From contig DBQB01000056.1 of assembly GCA_002305685.1 (NCBI GenBank), positions 1 to 12,046 of the forward strand: DNA of 12,046 bases, given 5' to 3'. The notes below the pieces were generated by a model. That model had not been told where the DNA came from. It worked only from the letters and a program-made list of their open reading frames with translations, and searched no databases. Below, in pieces: positions 1 through 5,300 of this stretch. The translations under genes and the position numbers were made by a program. How positions within the stretch are numbered: position 1 is the first letter of the stretch; each line of letters starts with the position of its first letter. The DNA is from Ruminococcaceae bacterium UBA1405. GTDB taxonomy: Bacteria; Bacillota; Clostridia; Oscillospirales; Ruminococcaceae.

Positions 1-2
1 AG

Positions 3-65
3 AGCTTGACCCTGCTGTCCTACAGCTATTGTATCACGGGCTTCCCAAAGCCTGCTGAGACCTGA
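3..65 (+). CDS. Possible C-terminal tail of an upstream gene (partial)
   Basis: Frame 3 is open from the window edge to a TGA at 63-65 and reads SLTLLSYSYCITGFPKPAET. Frame 2 is also open, to a TGA at 56-58. Frame 3 has the stronger preference for G or C in third codon positions, as in the sure genes of this window, so it is slightly favoured. Twenty residues are too few to name a family. A small hairpin (ggctt, loop ccca, aagcc) lies in the same stretch without a following T-run, so it is not a clear terminator. The stretch may equally be non-coding. Confidence 0.25.
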   Translation, partial: SLTLLSYSYCITGFPKPAET

Positions 66-105
66 TTAATTAACTTTAAACTTATTATACGAGGGAGGAA
101 TTGAT

Positions 106-444
106 ATGGCAGATCTGAATAAACTACAGCAAAGCTATATCCCCATGACGGAAGCCAGTTTTATGGTGTTGGCGGCCCTTGGCCATGAGAATCATGGATA
201 CGGAATTATGCAGGAGGCGTCCCGTGTTACCGATGGGAGGGTAAATCTTGGAGCTGGGACCGTTTATACCCTGTTGTATAAAATGGAAAATGACGGCCTG
301 ATCTGTGCGCTGCGGGAGGAGGACCGGAGAAAGATTTATCGTATTACCCCGGAGGGCGCCGCAATTTTGGAAGCAGAGGGCAAACGTTTGGCTAAGGCTG
401 CGGACATAGCGGCGCAGGCGCTGGTACAGCTGCAGAAAGCCTAA
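106..444 (+). CDS. PadR-family winged-helix transcriptional regulator
   Basis: A 112-residue DNA-binding regulator of the short PadR type, consisting of one winged helix-turn-helix and a brief C-terminal helix. The start of the domain is at residues 14-34 (MTEASFMVLAALG, then HGYGI, a PadR hallmark). The presumed recognition helix is at 51-66 (GTVYTLLYKMENDGLI), and the wing is at 74-84 (RRKIYRITPEG). The C-terminal helix (85-112) would serve dimerisation. The ATG is preceded by gggagg at 93-98 with suitable spacing. A -10-like TATTAT at 83-88 lies just upstream, but I see no good -35. PadR proteins commonly repress their own gene and a neighbouring membrane or efflux gene. Here the next gene is an NfeD protein 37 bases on, so co-transcription and control of the NfeD/SPFH module are plausible. 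The effector is unknown. Confidence 0.9.
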   Translation: MADLNKLQQSYIPMTEASFMVLAALGHENHGYGIMQEASRVTDGRVNLGAGTVYTLLYKMENDGLICALREEDRRKIYRITPEGAAILEAEGKRLAKAADIAAQALVQLQKA

Positions 445-481
445 CATGGTTTCTCATGATACATAGGAGGAGTGAAGGGAC

Positions 482-946
482 ATGATGGAACAATTTATTG
501 CTTGGTTTACGGATTGGGCGTCAATATTTTGGCTGATATTTGCCGTGGCGCTGGGTGTGCTGGAGGCCGTGACGGTACAGATGGTGGCGATCTGGTTTGC
601 GTTGGGCGCTCTGGTCGCGATCATTCCGGCAATGCTGGGATTTTCCCTTTGGGTTCAGTTTACCGTATTTATTCTGGTGTCCATCGCTGCCCTGATTGGT
701 ACGCGCCCTTTTATCCGCAAGGTGCTGAAAATCCGTCAGGTACATACCAACGCCGACAGTCTGATCGGGCAGGTGGGAGTTGTGCTCTCCGACGCAAAGG
801 AAGGTGACATCGCCAGCGGCCGTGTGATGATTGGCGGTCAGGATTGGGCGGCGCGCACCGAGGATGGTTCCAGCGTGCATAAGGGAGACAAAGTGCTGAT
901 CAAAGCCATCGAGGGAGCCAAACTAATTGTGGAAATCATTGGATAA
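482..946 (+). CDS. NfeD-like membrane protein (short form)
   Basis: A 154-residue membrane protein of the short NfeD type (without the N-terminal ClpP-like protease domain). Three hydrophobic segments are visible at about 12-30, 35-51 and 56-73. A soluble C-terminal OB-fold-like domain follows at 91-154, with the typical pattern LIGQVGVV, then GQDWAA, then the GDKVLI and GAKLIVEII strands. NfeD proteins pair with SPFH/stomatin-like proteins and are thought to help arrange them in membrane microdomains. The next gene downstream is such an SPFH protein, which supports the call. Two ATGs stand in tandem (482 and 485); aggagg at 465-470 serves either, and the first is used here. Spacing from the padR gene (37 bases) suggests one transcript. 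Confidence 0.9.
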   Translation: MMEQFIAWFTDWASIFWLIFAVALGVLEAVTVQMVAIWFALGALVAIIPAMLGFSLWVQFTVFILVSIAALIGTRPFIRKVLKIRQVHTNADSLIGQVGVVLSDAKEGDIASGRVMIGGQDWAARTEDGSSVHKGDKVLIKAIEGAKLIVEIIG

Positions 947-1020
947 CATCCCCGCTTTCAGGGAAAAATACGGCAGAGATCTTTGGCAAAACACTGTTTT
1001 CGTCCAGGAAAAGAAGATCA

Positions 1021-1052
1021 AAAGCATTCCTATTCCGGCAAGAGGATGCTTT
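1021..1052 (+). other. Hairpin in the NfeD-SPFH spacer
   Basis: The 142-base spacer holds an inverted repeat: aaagcattcct (1021-1031) against aggatgcttt (1043-1052), ten base pairs with one bulged T and an 11-base loop. Only three Ts end the stem, so it is a poor intrinsic terminator. It may be an RNA processing or stability element between the nfeD-like and SPFH genes. I see no promoter that would restart transcription. Confidence 0.45.
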
Positions 1053-1088
1053 CGATAACAAAATCAAAGAATGATGGGAGGCAGTATT

Positions 1089-2039
1089 ATGTTTGATTTC
1101 GGGTTTGGTTTTTTGTTGGTGGTACTTTTGGTTCTACTGGTGCTGGTGATTTCCAACATCAAAATCGTTCCGCAGGCAACGGTATATGTGGTGGAGCGTT
1201 TGGGCGGCTATCATGCATCTTGGACCACCGGTATTCATATGACCATCCCCTTTGTGGATCGCGTCGCCAAGAAGGTTACCCTCAAAGAACAGATTGTGGA
1301 TTTTAAACCTCAGCCAGTGATTACCAAAGATAACGTAACCATGCAGATTGATACAGTGGTCTTTTTCCAGATTACCGACGCCAAACTTTACACCTACGGC
1401 GTGGATAAGCCTCTGTCCGCCATTGAAAACCTCAGCGCCACCACGCTGAGAAATATCATCGGTGAGATTGATCTGGATAGTACCTTGACTTCCCGCGACG
1501 TCATCAACAGCAAAATTACCTCTATTTTGGATGTGGCTACCGATAAATGGGGTATCAAAGTAACCCGTGTCGAGCTGAAAAATATCATTCCTCCCCGTGA
1601 GATTCAGGACGCCATGGAAAAGCAGATGAAAGCGGAGCGGGAACGCCGTGAGGCGATCCTTCGGGCAGAGGGCGATAAGCATAGCCGGATTCTGGTAGCG
1701 GAAGGCGAGAAAGAATCGGCGATCCTGAAGGCGGAAGGCGAGAAGGAATCGGCGATCCTGCGGGCCGAAGCGGTCAAAGAACAGAAGATCCGGGAAGCCC
1801 AGGGTGAGGCGGAGGCCGTTATGCTGGTGCAGAAGGCAGTTGCCGACAGTGTTGAGCTGCTCAACAAAGCGCATCCCAGCAACCAGGTAATTGCGCTGCG
1901 CTCTCTGGAAGCATTGGCGAAGGTAGCCGACGGAAAATCCACCAAGATTATCATCCCCAGCGAGATCCAGTCTCTGGCCAGTCTGGCGGCATCACTCAGG
2001 GAAGTGGCTGTGGAGGCGGATCCCCAAAACAAGGCTTAA
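1089..2039 (+). CDS. SPFH/stomatin-like membrane protein (QmcA type)
   Basis: A 316-residue SPFH-domain (band 7) protein, expected to oligomerise at the cytoplasmic membrane and scaffold microdomains with its NfeD partner. One hydrophobic segment at residues 2-22 anchors it. The SPFH core follows (about 25-180): IVPQATVYVVERLGGYH, the TTGIHMTIPFVDRV region, QPVITKDNVTMQIDTVVFFQITD, and GIKVTRVELKNIIPP. Residues 182-247 form a charged coiled coil made of six 11-residue units. A C-terminal domain ends at 316, including IALRSLEALAKVADGKSTKIIIPSE, typical of the family. The start at 1089 is chosen over the in-frame ATG at 1071 because gggagg at 1076-1081 lies seven bases before 1089 and would fall inside the longer form. 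Its position right after the NfeD gene matches the widespread NfeD-SPFH pair. Confidence 0.93.
   Translation: MFDFGFGFLLVVLLVLLVLVISNIKIVPQATVYVVERLGGYHASWTTGIHMTIPFVDRVAKKVTLKEQIVDFKPQPVITKDNVTMQIDTVVFFQITDAKLYTYGVDKPLSAIENLSATTLRNIIGEIDLDSTLTSRDVINSKITSILDVATDKWGIKVTRVELKNIIPPREIQDAMEKQMKAERERREAILRAEGDKHSRILVAEGEKESAILKAEGEKESAILRAEAVKEQKIREAQGEAEAVMLVQKAVADSVELLNKAHPSNQVIALRSLEALAKVADGKSTKIIIPSEIQSLASLAASLREVAVEADPQNKA
1632..1829 (+). repeat. Six 33-base in-frame repeats encoding a hendecad coiled coil
   Basis: Inside the SPFH gene, six consecutive 33-base units code for 11-residue repeats: AERERREAILR, AEGDKHSRILV, AEGEKESAILK, AEGEKESAILR, AEAVKEQKIRE, AQGEAEAVMLV. Units 3 and 4 (1698-1730 and 1731-1763) are nearly identical at DNA level, pointing to a recent duplication or gene conversion. 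Eleven-residue periodicity with small or hydrophobic residues at fixed positions is the signature of a hendecad, low-twist coiled coil, as expected for the oligomerisation arm of SPFH proteins. Confidence 0.85.
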
Positions 2040-2087
2040 GCATATTACGGCAATTCCAAACCGTAAGGAAACAAAAAGAAAAAGGCA

Positions 2088-2447
2088 GTGAAGGAAATGA
2101 ACGGGAATTGGACGGTGCATATTGCGCTGATGATATCGCTGGTTCTGGGTTCTCTGTGCTTGAGCTGGATTCTCTGCCGGTTTGGACTGTACCTGATCAG
2201 CAGCGAGACCAGTGAGCAGGCGCGTCTGCTCAGCAAATGCCACAAACCCTGCAGCGGCCTGATGGGCCGGTATCAGCTGGTGTTCCGGCTGCATGGCGGC
2301 GCAGAGCTGACCTGCCGCGTCGGCAGAAGGGTATGGCAATCCTTCCCTTCTTTGGAGGAGGAAAACGGCGAGCGGGTCCAGGGAATACTAACCCATCGCG
2401 GCAACCGGTTTCGCCGGTTTGTATTTCGCACCAATCTTGTGCAGTAG
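2088..2447 (+). CDS. Small one-TM protein resembling DUF2500
   Basis: A 119-residue protein of unknown function. One strong hydrophobic segment (about 9-37) is followed by a soluble domain. From about residue 60 the pattern (RYQLVFRLHGGAELTCRV, then a long helix-like stretch, then GERVQGILTHRGNRFRRFVF) resembles DUF2500: a modified-substrate-like strand, a hydroxyl or aromatic turn, and an ending of the form G-x-L-x-x-x-G-x-R-F-x-x-F. This is recognition by pattern, not a search. The start is uncertain: GTG at 2088 has only a weak aaagg before it, while ATG at 2097 has aagga too close. It follows the SPFH gene by 48 bases and ends 62 bases before a terminator, so it is likely the last gene of the PadR/NfeD/SPFH unit. 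Confidence 0.65.
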   Translation: MKEMNGNWTVHIALMISLVLGSLCLSWILCRFGLYLISSETSEQARLLSKCHKPCSGLMGRYQLVFRLHGGAELTCRVGRRVWQSFPSLEEENGERVQGILTHRGNRFRRFVFRTNLVQ

Positions 2448-2508
2448 TTTTTCAAATTGCCGGTAGCGGCGAAGCTACAGATAGGTCGGTAGGATGCTTC
2501 CCCGAGCG

Positions 2509-2530
2509 GGTGGTATTCTACCGCCTTTTT
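2509..2530 (+). terminator. Intrinsic terminator after the DUF2500-like gene
   Basis: Stem ggtggta (2509-2515), loop ttc, taccgcc (2519-2525), seven pairs including one G-U, followed directly by five Ts and a further T-rich run. It separates the left membrane module from the acetyltransferase gene, whose promoter begins 18 bases later. Upstream, gtagc/gctac (2464-2478) forms another small hairpin. Confidence 0.75.
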
Positions 2531-2547
2531 GTGTTTTGGCAAAGGCT

Positions 2548-2575
2548 TTGAGAAAACGGATGGGTGTGGTATAAT
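2548..2575 (+). promoter_or_regulatory. Sigma-A-type promoter of the acetyltransferase gene
   Basis: A -35 box TTGAGA (2548-2553), a 16-base spacer and a perfect -10 TATAAT (2570-2575) preceded by TGG, making an extended -10. Transcription should begin near 2582. Because the -10 lies upstream of 2627 and downstream of the alternative in-frame ATG at 2564, it also decides the start of the next gene. Confidence 0.8.
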
Positions 2576-2626
2576 GAATCAAGGGACAGCAAATCAGGGA
2601 GAGATCGGAGAAAGGTGGTTGCTACC

Positions 2627-3439
2627 ATGGTATATACCAAAGAAAGGTTGCTTGTGGATCTCAGGGGACTGGGAATCCAGGCGGGAGATACACTGATGGT
2701 ACATTCCTCGGTGAAGTCGGTGGGAGAAACCGAAAACCGGGCAGATACCATTTTGGATGCGCTGATAGAAGCAGTGGGAGAGGAGGGTCTACTGCTGATG
2801 CCCTGCCATACCTGGGCGCAGATGGGACCGCAGCACCCGGTGTTTGATCCCGAGACGGAGCCTTCCTGCGTAGGAATCCTTCCCGATCTGCTGCGCCGCC
2901 GTCAGGGGGTATATCGTTCGCTGCATCCTACCCATTCGGTGGTAGCCTGGGGAAAGGACGCTCAGGCGTACATAGCGGGGGAGGAGCGCTGCACGACACC
3001 CTGTCCCCGGCAAGGCTGTTGGGGACGGTTATATGACCGAAAGGCAAAGGTTTTGTTTTTGGGATGCCCTCTGAGCAAAAATACCTTCATTCACAGCGTG
3101 GAGGAGTGGGCGGATGTGCCGCTGCGTTTGACGGAGCAGCCGGTTCAGTTTCGGATCGTTACCCACGACGGGCGCGGAACCATCCCTGTCGCAGTATACC
3201 GCCATTTTAACGCCAAATGCCCTCATATCTCTGAAAACTTTGTGAAACTCCGGGAGCCTTTTGCATTCTGCGGGGCGATGACCGAGGGTAAGGTGGGAGA
3301 CGCTCATTGTTATCTGGGGGATGCTGTAGGTATGGCGCAGGTTACCTTGGCGCTGCTGCGTCAAGACCTTCAGCTGCTGTGCGATATGCGGCCACTGCCT
3401 GAAAATTGGCAGCAGCTGCTGAAGCCAGAGATAAAATAA
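2627..3439 (+). CDS. Aminoglycoside 3-N-acetyltransferase-family protein
   Basis: A 270-residue enzyme of the AAC(3)/antibiotic_NAT family (which also includes YokD-like and FrbF-like acetyltransferases), using acetyl-CoA to acetylate an amine. Visible family motifs: DTLMVHSSVKSVG (21-33), GEEGLLLMPCHTW (51-63), the GVYRSLHPTHSVVAWG block (94-109), and GCPLSKNTFIHSVEEWADVP (146-165), whose His156 and Glu159 correspond to the active-site region. Length is normal. The start at 2627 is supported by aaaggtgg eight bases upstream and by the promoter -10, which lies inside the longer open frame from 2564. It has its own promoter and no mobile-element neighbours, so it appears to be a resident chromosomal gene. 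Whether it acts on aminoglycosides or on another amine cannot be read from sequence. Confidence 0.88.
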   Translation: MVYTKERLLVDLRGLGIQAGDTLMVHSSVKSVGETENRADTILDALIEAVGEEGLLLMPCHTWAQMGPQHPVFDPETEPSCVGILPDLLRRRQGVYRSLHPTHSVVAWGKDAQAYIAGEERCTTPCPRQGCWGRLYDRKAKVLFLGCPLSKNTFIHSVEEWADVPLRLTEQPVQFRIVTHDGRGTIPVAVYRHFNAKCPHISENFVKLREPFAFCGAMTEGKVGDAHCYLGDAVGMAQVTLALLRQDLQLLCDMRPLPENWQQLLKPEIK

Positions 3440-3483
3440 CTGCTGACGGGCGGTGCAGGTAGGAATAATCAAAAGGGACAGTT

Positions 3484-3525
3484 CCCGATTGCCCAGTTTT
3501 TCTCTGCAAAAATCGGGCAAAATCG
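3484..3525 (+). other. Long hairpin after the acetyltransferase gene
   Basis: Inverted repeat gcccagttttt (3491-3501) against aaaaatcgggc (3508-3518), eleven positions with one mismatch and one G-U, loop ctctgc. An alternative pairing of cccgatt (3484-3490) with aatcggg (3511-3517) is perfect over seven bases, and cga/tcg can extend the outer stem. No T-run follows, so it would end transcription only weakly. It may protect the 3' end of the acetyltransferase mRNA. Confidence 0.45.
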
Positions 3526-3541
3526 TTGTAAATAATCCATA

Positions 3542-3570
3542 AATTTCCCCCGCTGTGAGGGTGGGGAATT
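3542..3570 (+). other. Dyad upstream of the purine promoter
   Basis: aattTcccc (3542-3550) is complementary to ggggaatt (3563-3570) apart from one bulged T, with a 12-base centre. No T-run follows on either strand. It ends 40 bases upstream of the purine -35 box, so a protein-binding site is possible. No known operator is recognised. Confidence 0.35.
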
Positions 3571-3597
3571 GCGAAGGATACCAATTTTTCCACAACC

Positions 3598-3649
3598 ATT
3601 CAATTCTCAGTTGAATTTTGATACTTGCTGGTATACAATAAGATTGAAT
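3598..3649 (+). promoter_or_regulatory. Promoter of the purine operon with overlapping dyad
   Basis: A -35 TTGAAT (3611-3616), a 17-base spacer and a -10 TACAAT (3634-3639, within TATACAAT) fit a sigma-A promoter; transcription should start near 3646. The -35 is the right arm of a perfect dyad ATTCAA (3598-3603), seven bases, TTGAAT. A third copy, TTGAAT, lies at 3644-3649 near the start point, 33 bases (about three helical turns) from the -35 copy. This is a reasonable operator candidate for a purine repressor. It does not match the Bacillus PurBox. Confidence 0.65.
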
Positions 3650-3669
3650 CATTTTGGGAGGTTGGTCAG

Positions 3670-3864
3670 ATGGTTTTCAGCTGTTTTGCGAACGTTTCTG
3701 GGACGAATGTGTCCAGTAGTCCGCGGGCAATTATGCGCCGGGCAGTGTTCTTGCAGCTATCTTTCCATCCTTTTGCCTCCCGCATCCTTTATTTATGGCA
3801 ATCCATATCCCGAACCTGCTATAGCCTCGTTTCCGCTGCAGCGGGGGACGTGCACCATTTTTAG
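3670..3864 (+). CDS. Possible 64-residue leader ORF of the purine operon
   Basis: An ATG at 3670 has a perfect gggagg (3656-3661) eight bases upstream, about 23 bases after the predicted transcription start. The frame runs 64 codons to a TAG at 3862-3864, three bases before the stem of the terminator that precedes purE. The peptide (starting MVFSCFANVSGTN, ending SAAAGDVHHF) resembles no family I know and has no membrane segment or run of one regulatory codon. Translation ending at the terminator could disturb its folding, so a translated leader that controls attenuation is possible. It could also be a chance frame through a structured RNA leader. Hairpins fall inside it, for example around ctgg/ccag at 3698-3716. 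Confidence 0.35.
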   Translation: MVFSCFANVSGTNVSSSPRAIMRRAVFLQLSFHPFASRILYLWQSISRTCYSLVSAAAGDVHHF

Positions 3865-3867
3865 AAA

Positions 3868-3905
3868 AGTCGCAACAGTTTTTGTTGTGGCTTTTTTTGT
3901 TTTTC
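3868..3905 (+). terminator. Intrinsic terminator/attenuator upstream of purE
   Basis: Stem agtcgcaaca (3868-3877), loop gtttt, tgttgtggct (3883-3892): ten pairs, two of them G-U. It is followed by TTTTTT, G, then TTTTT; the As before the stem can extend it. It lies about 220 bases after the predicted transcription start and 62 bases before the purE start, with no promoter between. The operon must therefore be transcribed through it, which is the layout of an attenuator. Upstream, tgttttgcga (3682-3691) can pair with tcgcaaca (3870-3877) with a two-base bulge, a possible antiterminator. Confidence 0.8.
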
Positions 3906-3966
3906 TGAAAAGGTGAGGCACCGGGGATACTGCTTGGAAAGATTCTAATGAGGGGAGTTGTTTTCT

Positions 3967-4470
3967 ATGGCAATCCGAAAAGTAGCTGTCATTATGGGCA
4001 GCGACAGCGACCTTCCTGTGGTGAAGGGCGCCATCGATAAACTCAAAGCCTTTGACATTCCGGTGGAGGTTCATGTCATGTCCGCCCACCGTACCCCTGC
4101 GGCGGCCGCCGCTTTTGCCAGCGGCGCCAAAGAAAATGGGTTTGGCGTAATCATCGCGGCGGCGGGAAAGGCCGCCCATCTGGCAGGCGTTCTTGCAGCC
4201 CATACCACCCTGCCGGTGATTGGTATTCCCATCAAATCCTCCACACTGGACGGGCTGGACGCGCTGCTGGCAACGGTACAGATGCCTTCCGGTATCCCGG
4301 TAGCCACCGTGGCTATCGATGGGTCGGAGAATGCCGCCATTCTGGCAGCACAGATGCTGGCGCTTTCTGACGAGTCGTTGGCCCAGCAGCTCTCCCAGAT
4401 GAAACAGGAGATGGAACAGAAGGTTTTGGAAAAGGATCGGAAACTACAGCAGACGGTCACGCAGATGTAA
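3967..4470 (+). CDS. purE: N5-carboxyaminoimidazole ribonucleotide mutase (PurE)
   Basis: Step 6 of purine synthesis: conversion of N5-CAIR (class I) or of AIR plus CO2 (class II) into CAIR. The protein has 167 residues, usual for PurE. Motifs: VAVIMGSDSD (6-15), the catalytic SAHRTP (39-44, His41), AAGKAAHLAG (65-74), and TVQMPSGIPVATVAI (103-117). SAHRTP and AAHL favour class I, but the usual AGGAAHLPG has become AGKAAHLAG, with Lys68 in place of a Gly. No purK lies in this window. The start at 3967 is preceded by aggggag (3951-3957) with nine bases of spacing; a TTG at 3958 in the same frame overlaps that site's 3' edge and is unlikely. First gene of the operon, behind the attenuator-like terminator. 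Confidence 0.95.
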   Translation: MAIRKVAVIMGSDSDLPVVKGAIDKLKAFDIPVEVHVMSAHRTPAAAAAFASGAKENGFGVIIAAAGKAAHLAGVLAAHTTLPVIGIPIKSSTLDGLDALLATVQMPSGIPVATVAIDGSENAAILAAQMLALSDESLAQQLSQMKQEMEQKVLEKDRKLQQTVTQM

Positions 4471-4539
4471 GTTTCTTCCCAACATTGCTATGAAACCATA
4501 TGATTGACAGCGCCAAGGCGCAGGAAAGGAATTTGAGCT

Positions 4540-5250
4540 ATGAACAAGCTGGAACAAATTTATGAGGGAAAAGCCAAAAAGGTATTTGCCACCGATGACC
4601 CCAATGTGGTGATTGTGGATTATAAGGACGATGCCACCGCCTTTAATGGCCTGAAAAAGGGTACCATTGTCGGCAAAGGCGTCATCAACAATAAGATGTC
4701 CAACTTTATGATGCAGAAGCTGGAGAAGGTAGGGGTTCCCACCCATTATATTGAGCAGCTTTCCGACCGGGAGACCGCTGTAAAGAAGGTTTCCATCGTT
4801 CCTCTGGAAGTTATTGTCCGCAACATTTCCGCCGGTTCCTTCTCCAAGCGCTATGGCGTGGAGGAAGGCATTGTGTTTGAGCAGCCCACCATTGAGTTTT
4901 CCTACAAAAACGATGAGCTTGGCGATCCTCTGCTCAATGCGTACCATGCGGTTGCCCTGAAGCTGGCCACCTGGGATGAGATCAACCTGATTAAAGATTA
5001 TACCTTCAAGATCAACGATTTCCTGAAAACCTACATGAAGGGCATCGGTATCGACCTGGTGGACTTCAAGATTGAGTTTGGTAAGACCGCAGACGGAACC
5101 ATCGTGCTGGCCGATGAGATCAGCCCTGATACCTGCCGCCTCTGGGATGAAAAAACCCACGAAAAACTGGATAAGGACCGCTTCAGAAGAGACCTTGGAA
5201 ACGTGGAGGACGCCTATCAGGAGATCATGAGACGTCTGATGGGAGAATAA
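4540..5250 (+). CDS. purC: Phosphoribosylaminoimidazole-succinocarboxamide synthase (PurC)
   Basis: Step 7: ATP-dependent joining of CAIR and L-aspartate to SAICAR. The protein has 236 residues, full length for the bacterial monofunctional enzyme. Visible motifs in order: YEGKAKKVF nucleotide-binding loop (8-16), KKGTIVGKGVINNKMS (39-54), PLEVIVRNISAGS (88-100), EFSYKNDELGDPL (119-131), VDFKIEFG (174-181), the signature LADEISPDTCRLWD (190-203), and LDKDRFRRDLG (210-220). A ggaaagga site precedes the ATG. The 69-base spacer from purE has a small gcgc/gcgc hairpin and a TTGACA without a -10, so this gene is read from the purE transcript. Confidence 0.97.
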   Translation: MNKLEQIYEGKAKKVFATDDPNVVIVDYKDDATAFNGLKKGTIVGKGVINNKMSNFMMQKLEKVGVPTHYIEQLSDRETAVKKVSIVPLEVIVRNISAGSFSKRYGVEEGIVFEQPTIEFSYKNDELGDPLLNAYHAVALKLATWDEINLIKDYTFKINDFLKTYMKGIGIDLVDFKIEFGKTADGTIVLADEISPDTCRLWDEKTHEKLDKDRFRRDLGNVEDAYQEIMRRLMGE

Positions 5251-5300
5251 TCCTTCGTAAAACAGATGCCCTGTGATGAATATTGATGAGGTGAAAAGAT

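Noticed and set aside
1632..1829. CRISPR-like or other direct-repeat array
   Set aside because: The 33-base repeats are contiguous, in frame and encode a coiled coil; there are no spacers.
3682..3720. Guanine-type purine riboswitch suggested by gtttct followed by a small stem-loop
   Set aside because: The J2/3 consensus (TTTCTACC), the kissing loops and a closing P1 stem are not found, so the likeness is limited to a few bases.
3735..3745. ZTP (pfl) riboswitch suggested by gcgccgggcag
   Set aside because: It resembles the conserved CCGCCTGGGCA but lacks a T, and the 5' conserved half of the motif is absent upstream.
3689..3815. PurR boxes suggested by CGAAC at 3689-3693 and 3811-3815
   Set aside because: Only the five-base core matches, flanks are not AT-rich as in PurBoxes, and the two are in the same orientation more than 100 bases apart, downstream of the promoter.
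3569..3916. 115-codon frame across the purine promoter and leader
   Set aside because: It spans the promoter and terminator, has no ribosome site and reads as low-complexity aromatic sequence; the frame from 3670 has the better start signal.
4504..4530. Promoter suggested by TTGACA between purE and purC
   Set aside because: No -10 box at 16-18 bases downstream; the region there is the ribosome site of purC.
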